From Enoplolaimus lenunculus (lineage: Eukaryota; Nematoda; Enoplea; Enoplida; Thoracostomopsidae): a DNA stretch of 64,000 nucleotides. The stretch's first letter is position 1. Each line of letters starts with the position of its first letter. The stretch is taken from positions 28,501-92,500 of the forward strand of contig JASANG010003346.1 in NCBI GenBank assembly GCA_030248215.1, in the 5' to 3' direction. Below are positions 11,800-23,989 of the stretch, one piece after another. Both the position numbers and the translations under genes were made by a program. The notes beneath the pieces are model-generated. The model was given only the letters and a program-made list of their open reading frames with translations, searched no databases and was not told the origin of the DNA.

Positions 11800-12651
11800 A
11801 TTAGCCGCAGAAACCCCTCTTCTTCTGAACGAATGAGTTACAATGGATTCAATGTCAATTCATGCCCTTTTGGCGGCATGTTTCAAAGCACATCTGATTG
11901 CCCCATACGTTGCGGCTTTTTCATTGGCAAATAATCTTTCGGCTTGTTTGCGCATTATTTGTAACAGGTAATCGTCTTTGTTTTCTAGGTTCACATGTGC
12001 TAAATAGCGAATTAACAAAGCGACCGGACACATATCGTTACCTGTAACAGCCATAATAACCCAATTTTCCTGGCCCAACTGATCAGTTTTTGCCAGTCAC
12101 ACAATTAAAGCGCAACGTATTCGTCATTTGGTTCAAAATCCAAATCTGACAGCTGTAATTTTCTGAGTTCGGAAAAACGAAAAACTCCGGCAAATGCAAG
12201 AATGCAAAATATATAATGCATCATGCAAAAATCTTTAATTGCAGCCTTGGAGATCAAAAGTGGGGTTACTAACAGTTGTATATAATTGTAGTGGACTAAT
12301 TGTGCTTAGTCTGTTAACTGGCTTGGCGCATAGCAGTTTAGAATCCTGTATAATCAAAATTAGAATCGAGCTTTGATGCTGAAACTGCACATTTGCAAGC
12401 TTATGCGCCCAGCTAATAGCGCATAAAGTTGAATTTAAAATTGCTATGTTGCATCCAAACTGCACTTTAGTTACAAAATACATACACACATTGATAGGAT
12501 CAACTGGAAAACTGTCGAGGCAACTTCGAAAACAGGAAAACAAACCATACAAACAACACAAATATTGCCGCAAAGTAGTAATAGCTAACGGATGTATTTC
12601 AATGTGTGAATCAAGCGTTTGGAATGTCCGGTCCGGCATTATTGTTAACAC
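11800..12651 (-). mobile_element. Tyrosine-recombinase element fossil (Crypton- or DIRS-like)
   Basis: Minus-strand fragments of a tyrosine recombinase. The N-terminal part (12240-12651) has the helix-rich core-binding region with NSTLCAISWAHKLANV. The C-terminal part (about 11800-12080) has MCPVALLIRYLAHVNL, LFANEKAATYGAIRCAL and THSFRRRGVSAA, the last matching the His-x-x-Arg box of the catalytic domain. This type of recombinase moves Cryptons and DIRS-like elements; the sequence does not decide between them. The copy is clearly broken in several places and looks old. Confidence 0.6.
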
Positions 12652-13019
12652 ACTGCTAACATAGCAATTTATAAAAATACAAAAAAAAATGCGGAAAGAA
12701 ATTGGCAGGGACGGAGGGAGGATATGCGTAAATCAATGTAGAAAAAACCACATACAATTTGGCAACTGATTCGAGCAGAGAACTGAGCTGAGTGAAATTT
12801 CTAACCTAGAACTCAACAAAAACAGACAGTAGATCATAATCTCTAAATTAGGCATTCAAAATAAACATTTAACAGCGCTAGTTGAATAACGTTATACACA
12901 GTCAGCTGCTATTCAAGCAATTTTTAATTAAACTGTAAAGAATACAAACAGGCATACTGCAGCAAAAGTCAAAAGTCATATACTTTGAATTTACTTTTTA
13001 ATAGAATTAAAAAATTATA

Positions 13020-13105
13020 TTATGATTCTGATTCTGGTTCCGACAAAAAAATTAGATCTCGATTCCGATTCCGACAAAAAGTTCTTGCAAATGGAACCCT
13101 GGTAA
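13020..13105. repeat. Fragment of the TTCCGATT element family
   Basis: GATTCTGATTCTGGTTCCGA and CGATTCCGATTCCGA motifs followed by an AATGGAACCCTGG terminus, the inverted counterpart of the 10945 copy's CAGGGTTCCA end. Confidence 0.45.
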
Positions 13106-13974
13106 AAACATTATCTACTAAAATTTCAATTTTAGCGTCTGAACTGAGTCAAACTAGAAAACGTTGCCAGCATTCTGGTCTGCATAAATGCAGCCAATTA
13201 CTAAAATGTAACAAATCTAGTTCTGCTTTACGTTAAACCAAAATATATGTTCACAAAATAGGCCTTCTTGGCTAATTCGGGCAACGATACAGAGTATAAT
13301 CTTAGGGAAGTTGTAAATTGACTCTGCCGCATTTTCGTTCTAAAGTTAATAACTCCATTGTTAGCGGTGAATTACTATATTTTACGTGAATGTTGGGTTT
13401 TAACAAATGTTGGCTTAAGTTTAGTTTCAAAATCGTAAGTTTGTAATATTACGCAATATATTTCAGTTAAATATAAAAATATTTATTTTTTGAATATTGC
13501 ATTTACAAAATGTGTATAAATGAAGCATGAATAAAATTTAAATGCCGCGGATTATATACAATTCAAAGTTTTGCCAGGAATATTACAATTCTCAAGGAAA
13601 ATCTATACTTTAGCCAAAATGTGAAGTTGGCAAAGTTTATGTTTTAGCTGTAAAGTTTAGAATTGGCAGCAAATGTTTCGGGTCAACAATTATATAAACT
13701 TTGGGCGGAATAACTAAATTTTTAATTGGTAGGTTTATTAAAATTTGGCAGAAAAGGTTTAAAATCTTGGTGTAGTGTGTTTGGGCGGTCAGCACTTTTT
13801 GCAAGCAAAAGAACACTTAGGGTAGTAATATACATTTGATGACGCCCGGCGTCTTCCGTCACCTGTATAGCGTTGTCCGCCACCCGTATGGTGTCGTTGG
13901 CCAATGTACGGCGCCGTCCGTCGCCACAAGTCACGGTGCGGTAATATACTCGAATTACTCACGTACCATACCGT

Positions 13975-14188
13975 ATGGTGACGGACGGCGACGTACAGGT
14001 GAAGGACGGCCCCGTACAGGTGAAGGACGGCGCCGTACAGGTGACGGACGGCGACGTACAGGTGAAGGACGGCCCCGTACAGGTGAAGGACGGCGCCGTA
14101 CAGGTGACGGACGGCGACGTACAGGTGAAGGACGGCCCCGTACAGGTGAAGGACGGCGCCGTACAGGTGACGGACGGCGCCGTATAAC
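13975..14188. repeat. 21-bp GC-rich minisatellite with 63-bp higher-order unit
   Basis: About ten copies of a 21-bp unit (such as GTGACGGACGGCGACGTACA plus G). Three variants follow each other in fixed order, giving a 63-bp higher-order repeat present about three times almost without change. Because 21 is a multiple of 3, long open frames exist on both strands; one reads VTDGDVQ, VKDGPVQ, VKDGAVQ. No splice sites or start context support coding. Diverged, mostly inverted relatives lie at 13840-13935, and a weak relative at 15775-15835. Confidence 0.85.
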
Positions 14189-14513
14189 AAGTGTAGCGCA
14201 ACCCTAAGCAGTTTAGGTCGATCTGCAAAAATTGCATACTTCCGTCGTACAGTGACGTTGAACGTATAAAACTGATTGCAATGCTGCAAGAGTGCAAGCT
14301 AAACTGTAAAAAAATTTCGGGTTGGAAATGGCAACATTCATAGTTTGTGTGTAGAGTGCGTCCAACATTTTATCAACAAAAATAACTTTTTTCAATATTT
14401 ATGGCAGGAACCTAAATGGTTAGCCCTCCTCTGACGTCACTGGGTTAACAGTGTTCTCGGTCGGTCTTTTGAATGTTGTTTATAAATTTGCTAGCGATAA
14501 TATATAATACATT

Positions 14514-14722
14514 GATCCATGTATATAAAGATCAGAAGCGGAACGTTTTTCTGCAGGACTGCAATAGAGTAGAATTGAAATTTTAGAATATTTTTTGCTA
14601 AAGTTTGGCCGTATGATTTTAGGCATTGGCTTAGGTATAAGCTCATTCTTAATTAGGCTTAGGAGATTTGGCACAGGCATATGCTTATACGTGCGTTTTG
14701 GTCCTGTTCTATATATTGGCCA
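14514..14722. mobile_element. TTAGGC MITE family B copy
   Basis: The ends are CCATGTATATAAAGATCAGA and, inverted, GGCCAATATATAGAACAGGA. The interior has a TTTTGCT spacer and GGCATTGGCTTAGG/CTTAGGAGA hexamers. It belongs to the family whose consensus ends read GGCCCATGTA-AGA-CAGGGGCG. Confidence 0.55.
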
Positions 14723-14961
14723 ACTACATTTAGTAACTTTGTAGCAGGGCACAATAGTGCTACGTCATACTTCAAAACGATATTTATTTGTTTAATAATT
14801 AAAGTGATAAATGAGACAAATTGGCTTGTTTGCGCGCGCAAACTGTTTATACATATATAGTTCTGTAATTTTGGTAGTTCATCCTATGCCAAAATTTCGG
14901 CTATGCCCATGTATTTGACGGTGTGATTTGAATCAAATCTTTATCTTTCCGCAATTCAGGT

Positions 14962-15162
14962 GGCCAATGTTACTTTAAGGGGCGTAACAACAGATTAAGC
15001 CTATTCCTAAGCCTAAGCCTAAGCCTAATCTTTGCAAAAATGTGTTCCTAAGCCTAAGCCTAAGTCTAAAGCCTAAGCCTAAGCAAAAAAGTAATCTAGA
15101 ATTTAAACCTACTCTTTTATGGACCTATCAGAAACCTGGACGCCCCTTAAAGCAACATGGAC
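14962..15162. mobile_element. TTAGGC MITE family A, full copy (inverted orientation)
   Basis: About 200 bp. The left end is GGCCAATGTTACTTTAAGGG; the right end inverted is CCATGTTGCTTTAAGGGGCG followed by TCCAGGTTTCTG. The interior has several uninterrupted CCTAAG hexamers. It is in the opposite orientation to the copy at 6218. Confidence 0.8.
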
Positions 15163-15242
15163 AATTCAGACACTGTGCCGCTCCATAACTATAGATCAAA
15201 ATCCAGGCCTGTACCTACCATGCTCACCTTGCTAGGGGAGGC

Positions 15243-15359
15243 TAACATGTAAAAAGTAGGGTCGGAATGTATTTCTGCGGGACTGCATACAGTAGGTTTA
15301 GGCTTAGGCTTAGGAATATGCTTATATATATTGTTACGGCCATGTTCAATACATTGGCC
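15243..15359. mobile_element. TTAGGC MITE family B, short copy
   Basis: It runs from ACATGTAAAAAGTAGGGTCG to an inverted GGCCAATGTATTGAACATGG, with GGTTTAGGCTTAGGCTTAGG inside. The 30 bp before it resembles the CAGGCCTGTA-type end of another family, so the insertion may be nested. Confidence 0.5.
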
Positions 15360-15460
15360 GGTTTTGGCGTAATAGTCTTAGGCTTTGTTTGGTATTAACT
15401 GTTGTTAAGTGGTGCTGAAAATAAATGGTTTTCATAAAAGGACGTGTACTGTTACCCAAA

Positions 15461-15790
15461 TAAGAGGGAGGGGTAATAAGAGGGCGTCCCTCATTTTGAG
15501 TCCCAATCGATAGGAGTCCGTATCGTTAAGAACAGTCCGTAAGCGGATAGAGTCCCTCAACGATAACTAGAGAACATAAACGTCAACGGTACGTAATTGT
15601 AGTGCATAAATAACTCCAGGCCCAAACCGAGTTGAGTTCAAAACTTTAGAGCATGCTGAAGTTTTGAAAGTACATTTCTAAGCATAACCTTGCATTATCA
15701 CTCAACTTTTTGATACACGATAAATAAACGTTTAATTCAACGGATAGTTACAATGCCAGATATTAGTAACGAAGGGCGGCGGAGGAACCA
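15461..15790. repeat. Dispersed repeat family G, copy 1 (no MITE inside)
   Basis: It begins near AATAAGAGGG and contains the landmarks AGTCCGTA, GCGGATAGAGTCC, ACTTTAGAGC, ATAACCTTGCATTATC and AAACGTTTAATTCAACGGAT, ending with ATTAGTAACGAAGGG. The same landmarks occur in order at 61868-62345 and, for the first part, at 42482-42640. No coding frame; family unknown. Confidence 0.65.
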
Positions 15791-15999
15791 GACGGTGACG
15801 GATGGCACCGGACGGTGACGAACGGTGAAGGAATTCATTAAAAAGTATAGCGGCACACTTATTGTATATATGTCGTCGAGCATTGTTGTATAATTATGCC
15901 TGATATTGTTACGGGTACGATCAACGAGTCAGTCCTAGAAATTGGTTGGCTCAACCGAATTTTGCTTTTCTTGGTCAAAGACCGTTTAGATAGAAAGGC

Positions 16000-18430
16000 G
16001 GATCGATCCTAGCCTTTGAGGTTTTAGACAGTTTTCCTTGCCACTGATTCGAACCAGGGCTGTTTATCCGTTTTTCGTTAGACTCTGATTGTCGTAGTAT
16101 TTTCATATCTGCGTAAAAGTTCGAGTCTCCTGTAGTTCTAAATTTTATTCTAATTTTAGCCATGGCTCTTGGGCCAGGAATCTGCTGAGCGCTCTAGGTT
16201 CAAGACTGGACTCAGATTAAAGTTTTGGTTTATTGTTTTTTCTGTACAGTTTATACATACATAAATCGTTGAGTTAAAATACCTTAATCCTAAAATCAGG
16301 CTTAAGAAATCAGACGCGAGCTTAATTTTGATAACTTCAATTAAAATTGAAATTAGTTTATAGTATTTGCTAAAAAGAACTTGATACGTGATTTAGGAAA
16401 TTTCGATGTGTTCTTGGTTTCTTACCACATATCAACTACCCTACAGCTATTTACCGCAGCTCATATTTATGAATCGCTACTTGAGATATGCTCTATGTCT
16501 CATGATGGTGAGCTAGATTAAGCTATATGGGGCCTTTGGGTAGGCGCGGCTTAACTCCGAATCAGGCTCAATGGTTCGCTTAAGCCTGGGATAAGGATTC
16601 CCACTCATTACATGGGCAATTCAGCCAAGCTCACCATCAGTACCTTAAAGGTTTTCAGAAAAGCTGCACGTTTACCGTAAGGTCTTACGAGGGTAGGGGT
16701 ACACCACGAGAATCTCGCTATGTGCATGCTCAAAATTCCAAAGGTTTCTAGAGAAATTCTCTGTTTAGATATATCCCTTAGCACTGTGTCCGTTTCTGAG
16801 GGCACTACATTTTGCTTAGACTTAAGCGTGATTTTTCACAGGCTGCACATTCAGCAGTTTGATTGTCAACTGGTCGAGACCTGTTAATTACTTAGTTCAC
16901 TGGGGCCTGGCTAGAATCGCCCAAAATCACGGGGTACACATAAGTTTTCTATAACGATAGGGCCTTAGCTCTTTTGTTTGTCATATCCTAGATGCTTAGC
17001 ATTAGGCTGTATTGGCCTCCCTACCGTGCTGACAATCAACCCGCAAATGTTATTTATATTCTTTTAGTGTGCTTGTTTTTCTATAGAATCGCAGCCTAAG
17101 TTGCGCCACCTTGCAGGTTTCCTGATTTAAGATTTTTCCCTCAAAAGTTTATGCAAAAATTCCTGCACCTGCGTTGTCGCCAACGCCAGTCAAAGTTTAA
17201 ATCAAAACTTGATCCACACCCCTTCGTGAAAACTAGAAAATTCTAACTGGGCCCCCCTTTAAAGTTCTTACGAAATTTTACCCCTGCGCGAAACGCGCAT
17301 AACCCCCCTTGCATCAGCGCCCCGAAACTCTCGTGCATACTAAGTCGCCTCCGTGTGCAGAGAGATCGGTTTGCTGTCGCGGCTCGAGCACGCGAGCGAA
17401 AACCGAAAAATCTCAAACTGAACTGAATGTTCAGCCTGTGCACCGCTCTTATATAGTGCGCGAGGCCCAAATTTCGACCAATCAGCGCGCCCCAGAAACA
17501 GACATCATAATCTTATCTTATTGGACAAAAATCTCGCAGTGTCAGCTAACCAATGAGAGGTGAGCATTTGATAAATTCGCAAAAACCTGTGATTGGCTAC
17601 AGCGCCCAGTGCTTAATTTTCAAGTGAGAAGTCGTAAGGGAGCCAACGTGGATTACCCCTACTCAGGGCCTGGACACAATATATTACACAGTACCGGAGC
17701 AGAAAGAGGTTGGGGCAAGATCTTCTCCCACACTCTCACTCAAATCACAACAACCACGTGCAGCTTTTGTTGTAGGGCGTCCCTTGCTACCTAAGAAATC
17801 ATGCTGAAACTATTTACGTGCACGAATTCCTGATAGAATGGGGGTCTGCATTACAAGTCAGGTATATGATAAAATACAATGGCAGTAAAAAGCAAGACAC
17901 AACAATTAAAAAGGCAATACATTATTAGAAAGATTTAGGTTAGACAACGCGTTCATATGTGCGCGTAAAAATCTTAGGCCACGTATCCCTTATACAGGTT
18001 GTCAGATTTAACAAGTAAGTTTATCAAGAGTAAATTGTCGAAAATCCTGACCAGCGTTGTAAACCAGTATACCTGCATTTTACCTAAGTTATTTAATTTT
18101 TTTTCCTCTCCTGCTAATAATTTGACTGACAGTCACAGACTCCAACACGAGGCCTTAAAGGAAACAAATTTCGTATGGATTCTTGGTCTGGCTATGATTC
18201 ATACATGCAGGGGTAGCTATTTTGAAAACGGGGGTCCTGAGAAATTGTTTGCCTGGTAACTGAGATCATTCCTTTCAAGTATAACGTGCAGAATTCTAAA
18301 ATGCCAACGAGCCATAGCTCCTTAAGTATCCGTCAACGGACTTCAATCGGGGTAATTTTACTAACCGAGACGGTACGCTAAATTGAATGGTTTCAAATTC
18401 GATGCTATTCCCAAGTAAACTGAAAATCGC
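16000..18430. other. Moderately GC-rich decayed region, no gene identified
   Basis: Base composition rises relative to the flanks, and short CpG-rich patches are present around 17300-17500. It holds the promoter-like cluster above. A GATTCGAACCAGGGC stretch near 16057 resembles a reversed tRNA B box, with no convincing A box. I see no supported coding exon. Confidence 0.3.
17440..17605 (-). promoter_or_regulatory. Promoter-like CCAAT cluster with TATA box
   Basis: Read on the minus strand: CCAAT or ATTGG motifs at about 17590, 17549, 17520 and 17479, then TATATAAG at about 17449-17456, then a CpG-rich leader (17300-17440). Four CCAAT boxes stacked upstream of a TATA box is a classic pol II arrangement. 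No reading frame downstream is recognisable, and the promoter could belong to an unidentified mobile element. Confidence 0.35.
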
Positions 18431-18439
18431 AACTGCCCA

Positions 18440-19790
18440 AGATTCATCGGTCAAGTACTAAATACACAATCGTTTAAAGCCTCAATCGGCCGTAACTTTT
18501 CAAATAGTCGTTTGCGGACAGTATTCGAGGTAGTTTTCTAGCTCAGCGGAACGTGGGGAGTCAAATGGCATCAAGTTTGACAACGCCTCCCGAAAAAGTT
18601 AAAATCGCATTTTTCAGAGCCTTATCCGCAAAGCGTGTACACGCTAAATTTTGAAATTTTCAATTAACCATAAATTTTTAACTATGGGTTTGCGGGCCAT
18701 GTTTGGGGTGGTTTTCTTGCTCTACTCAGCCAGCCGAATCGAATGATATCAATTTTAACCCAGTAGCTCGAAAAAGTTGAAATCGCGTTTTTCGGGATCC
18801 GGTCCGTAAAGGTGTGTACATGTAAATTACCAAAAGTTTCAAATGGTCATAACTTTTTACGTTATGATTTGGGAACCCTGCTTGGGGTGGTTTTCTTACC
18901 CAGTGCGATGCGCGGAATCGAATGGTGTCCATTTTTAAGGTGGATCGTGAAAAAGTGAAAATCGCATTTTTCAGGATCCGATCCGTAAAGCGTACACATG
19001 TAAAATCTTAAAAAGCTTTGATTGACCATAACTCCTTATGCATGGATTTGCGGACAGGGTTTGGGGTAGTTTTCTTAACCGGCTCGATGAGCTGAATCGA
19101 TTGATACCAATTTTAGCGCCCAACCCCGGAAAAGTGAAAATCGCGTTTTTGGACCGGGATCCGTAAAAGCGTGTACACGTTAAATCACGAAAGCTTCAGA
19201 GGCCCATAACTCGTTATCTATTGGTTTCCGGATAAGGTTCGGGGTGGTTTTCTTGATCAGCTCAGCGAGCTGAGTTGAACAGTACAAATTTTAACGTCCG
19301 ATCTCGGAAAAGTGAAAATCGCATTTTTCATACCCGGGCCTCTGGACGGGTATACACAAAATTTCGAAATTTTCAAAAGCCTATAAATTTTGACTGCTGC
19401 CTTACGGGCTATAACTGGGATGGTTTTCTTAGTCAATGCGATACGGATAAGTGTCTGGCACCGGTCTCCGCACTATATTTTAGAAAATGAAAATCATATT
19501 CACCTAGGAAACCCTCTCCGTAACCAGTACGTACAGCCTAAATTTGTCCTAAATTTCCAGATATGTCCACTAATAGCGCAGGTTCGGAGCGGCTTTCTCA
19601 GCTTAAACACGGGTCCAAAATGATTGGAACCGGTTTTCAAATCCAGGGGGCCTAAAATTATAATAATATTTCAAAAATTCGTATTCACAAAATTTCAAAA
19701 TTTGTCGCAAAATCTCGGTTGGCCTGAAACGGCAGCCGGGACGGCTTACTCAGCCGATCCGGTGTGCCTGACCCGAGAGAACGCCAGCAT
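18440..19790 (+). repeat. Decayed tandem array, unit about 178 bp, about eight units
   Basis: Each unit carries CATAACT, then a GGGGTGGTTTTCTT landmark, then GAATCGA, then GAAAAAGTGAAAATCGCATT, then a CCG(T/C)AAAGCGTGTACA block. The TTTTCT landmark falls near 18531, 18710, 18890, 19069, 19247, 19422, 19592 and 19745, so spacing is 175-180 bp at first and shrinks at the right end. Units differ by many substitutions, so the array is old. It is non-coding. Confidence 0.8.
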
Positions 19791-22700
19791 CCGGACCTGG
19801 AATATGAAAAACAGCAATCACACTCCCCCAAACTCAACCATACTAAAAACAAAGAACCACAGCTTACTAAGCATCCCTTTATGCCTAAAAACAACCTCGT
19901 ACCCCATCGCTTGTCCTAAACACTTCTACCCCCAATCCCATTCTGACTATCCCTCTTAGGCTGATGCGAGGCGTTGCTTAACTTAAAATTTGAAAATTTT
20001 CAAAATTCAAACTGCCGTTACAGACAGTTTCTCTTCTTTTCCCCCTACGGTGCACAACACACCCCTTGCCTCTCTGAAGAACACCACCGCCCCTTGTGCA
20101 AATATCTCGCGGCTCCCCTTCCAAAATGTAGTTTCTGCTTTTGCGATTTGCCGCGTGTACACCCTCACACAGTTGCGGGCAAGTTTCTAGATATGCGCTC
20201 AACGCGATACAGGCGGCTGTTCTCATACTAGGGGGCGCAAGTGCCCACCCATTGAATTACCTTCCGTTGAGCCTATGATTAAGTTAAATTAATGAGCTCA
20301 CAACAGCGCCGAACATAGCGCCCCAAAGGTAAGCTTAAAGGGCAGAACTATGAAGCCCATCCCCCATATGTAACTACACTTTGAAGTTCCTGTGGTGAGT
20401 TGGAATTTCCTGTGTGTCTTATCGTGTACATTTATATAGTTCTTCCCGGACAGGAGGTATGAGCCTAAAAGGTGAGCCTTTATGAATACGAACTGTAACC
20501 AAGACATGTCTAAGGCAGTCTAAATAATCTGAGAACTACATCTAGCCATCACTAGCCTCTCAGGCCCGCGCAATTCCTTCTTCTCCTACCCCTCGGGGTG
20601 TCAACCCCTAATGTGTATTTTAGCAGCGCCCATGCAGTATGACAGAATGCGGAAATACGTAGATATACTTAATTTTGTGCAATCAGCTGACTATAACAGA
20701 ACTCCGGAGAGCATGGGGGCGGGACCCAAATTTCTAGGAAGAGCCGAGCCTAGGTAAGACTTAAAGCTTAACAAGTCCTTCCGACTCTTGAAAGTCTCGC
20801 TATTTAGACCGCAATTCAATTTCAGGATATGCCACCTAAATCGCCCCTTCCTTGCTATCTTAAGGCCACACAGCGACTAAATTTAGTTTCTCTAAATTCG
20901 TTAACCCACCCGGAAAATCTCTGAGCAGGGCGTTGTGTTTCAACAAGACAAACGGTAAGGATGCCGACACTGTGCAACTATCCCACTAGTCACGAAAATA
21001 TCTAGTCATTAAATCCTGCAATTGGAACGTACTAGTCAAACATTCGAAAATACAAAACAGTATCACGGTGCGTGAAAGTGAGGAGAGGTGGTAGCGATTT
21101 CATAGACCCCATGAGCAAAGCGAAAGCCCCGTTTCAAATTTGTAAGCAAAATCTATGCTACTTATACCCTACACTGCTAACCCTATCACTAAATAACAAC
21201 AATAAAATGAAATAACATAAAAAGAATACAGATATACGTACACAGGCATACAACGATACAGGAATACAACCAAACAAGTTGGGATCCAAGAGGCTGAACC
21301 AGGGCTTATTCAGGGCGAAAGTCTCGCATAGCAAAAACGGAGCTCATCTATTAACAAAACTCAACGTGTCTCAGAAATGATCGTCCACTGGAATGTGTCC
21401 TACACTCGACCATGCTCATCAGTCACTCACTGCTAAATGCGCAGTAACTTTAAACCGAGCTAAGGCTAGAAAACCTATCAAGTAGCGTGTTTCTAGTCAC
21501 ACATTACATAACCTTACAGCTTCTAATCACATCTATTGCGCGTACTAATTGGTCGGGTTCCCAGGGTCCGCGCTCATTTAATGTTTTTATGCTTATTATT
21601 GAATGGTAGCAATGTGAACTAGGGTGGAGTAACCTAGAGGTTAGTTACTAAAAACATGACTACAATCATGGAGCCGCCATACATGTATAAAAGACAAAAA
21701 CACAACAACGGCAATGACAATTACAATAATGGTCATAATAATATTAATAATAATATAACAATAACGACAATTGCCTAAACCGTGTCAGATTTTTCAAATC
21801 GCATTGCTTTTGGTTACGGCCAAGAAAAACAATGTCCCTGACAATATTGCAGAAGACAACTATTTTTTAGGCCAAGTTTGATGTAGACCACAGAGAACGT
21901 AACGTTTTTATATGTAGCGCTTCAACCCTTTGGCACAATTAATATTTTTTCATGAGACATTTAATTTTAAGACAGCATACCAAGCAATAGGTTTTCAGCT
22001 GGGAGACGTTTACGAACACCACTGAATTATATAAGCTTGATCCTGCCGCTCAAAGAATCTCTCACATTTTGCTGAGATTTTGTAATCATACGTGTACTTT
22101 ATAATGTTCAATATCATGTTTGCAATTTGATGCTCATAGTACAGCCTATGAAGAAAAAAGTTATTTTGAATCAAACGCTATATCAGTATATTATTCTTTA
22201 GGTTCGAAATCCATTTATCCCTGTTTTGCCATAAATTACTTCATAGTCGTTGTCACACTTACCAGTTGTAACTATTTTTAGGCTATTTCGGTTTTGATTC
22301 GCTGAGATTTAAACCTTGGTATTTACGTGCAAGTTATAAGTTGCAAATTTTGCATGCAACTTGCAGCAGCAAACAGTGTTTTTCAAGTTTCAGCATTATG
22401 CGTCGTCCACATCATCTTGTTGTCACCGATTTGAGGAAAATAAAACTCAATTTCCCGCAGAGAAATTTTAACAATGTGGAAATTGATAAGATCTAAATAT
22501 ATATTGATTGGAAAATTGAAACTATTTTAAACTAAGTTTAAAATTTTACCCATTGTTTTGAACTAAAGTAACATCAATTTTAAACTACCCTGTTAGTTTA
22601 TATAACCGGACCTTTAAATTGAAAACAAAATAATGTAACAATTTAGGGAATTGATACGAAATCTTTGATCAACTAGAAATTCGATTTCAATTTCCAAATA

Positions 22701-23980
22701 GCAGTTTACAATGGGTTGGTTATTCACTTTAGTTACTTGTTTACAAATTTTATATAAAAGGTAAATTGGTAATTGCAACCGCAAATAAAGACATCGTTTG
22801 TGGTCTTATAACATGACTTCATTAGAATTAAAATAGACCAAGACTCATAACTATTAAGAACCACTGACCACGGGCTAGTGTGTCGATTAAGCCCATGTTA
22901 CAAAGAAGTTTCTTTCCTTTGCCGTTCTTGTGTGACACAAAAATGTCGCAGTTCACGCGGAAACATTCTTTTGCACTTGAATTTTTGTATTGCGCATTTA
23001 AGGAGCTAGAGGTATATATGCGTATCCAACTCACCTTTTTGAGGGTTTGAAAATTATTGGAGGGCATACAAACTTGGGATATTTACAAACAAGTTTGTAA
23101 GATTTCTGGAGGGTTGTCATTTTCCAGGAGGGACTGAGTCCCCGTGTTTCTTCCTCTTGTTACGGACAAGATCCACAAAAGAAATTTTCCTGAACGTAAG
23201 GAACAGACTGCAACTAAATAATTACGTATGAATATTAACTTTTTTATTTGTGTTAATTGGGATATGTTGCTTAATTCGGTTTTCAGTGTTGAGGCAAAGT
23301 GATATCTGTTTAGTCATGTAATACTTAGCGCAATAGAAGTTTTCGTCCCGGAAAGAACAGTTAGTACTAGTGTTCGTTATCCAAAGTTTATTAAAAAACT
23401 CTTGAAATGAAAACTTAAAGCGTGGCAGATTTTCAAAGCCAAAGGAGACAAAACTTTATACGACTGTATTATGGATCATTCACGTAATACTGTCTACGCT
23501 ACTGTAAAAAATTGTCCACACACCTGGTTTTAAGGGCGGGACAAAACGACAATGTCCTTAAGCTATAAGGACTTCACAGAAGGTGTAACTAGATAGTGGG
23601 TTTTGAAAGCAGGTCCTTCGAAGGGACTAAGGACAATATAGACACTGTCCGGACACAGTGTCTGACAATACGAGTTCCTTCAAACAGACCCTGTATAATT
23701 ACAAAGCTACAAAGCAAAGTTCCTTCCGACAAACTTTGCGTTATGAAATAAGCTGAGTCCCTTCTGACAGACTATGGACAAAACAGTTGTCCTTTAAATA
23801 CCGTATTGACAATTTAGCATGGGTATGGACGGCAACGTGACCAAGCATAGGTCGTCCATAGAGAGTGCGAGTTGTCAGTAGGGTCTACACAGGATATGAG
23901 TGACATTTGGACATGTAATTTGGAAACAATAAAATTACAGACTTACGGACTCGTACGTGGGGACAATTATTTACAGTAGC
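19790..23980. other. No recognisable gene; assorted decayed sequence
   Basis: 19790-21600 continues the more GC-rich composition and 21600-23080 returns to AT-rich. At 23080-23170 a TCTGGAGGG...CCAGGAGGGACTGAG fragment matches the right half of the CAGGCCCGTAGCC MITE family (34840, 58286). 23510-23800 has repeated GTCCTT(C/A)GAAGGGAC-type and GACACTGTCCGGACACAGTG motifs, with weak relatives at 52190-52370. No coding exon supported. Confidence 0.3.
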
Positions 23981-23989
23981 GTAGACAGT

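Noticed and set aside
13836-14297. Long open frames on both strands over the 21-bp minisatellite as a repeat protein gene
   Set aside because: Frames stay open only because the unit is 21 bp; they occur in several registers on both strands and lack start context or splice sites.
14990-15090. TTAGGC-type hexamers as interstitial telomere DNA or proof of a nematode genome
   Set aside because: Most of the clear blocks lie inside short TIR elements repeated across the window, and the channel genes carry kringles, which nematodes largely lack. The hexamers are an element feature.
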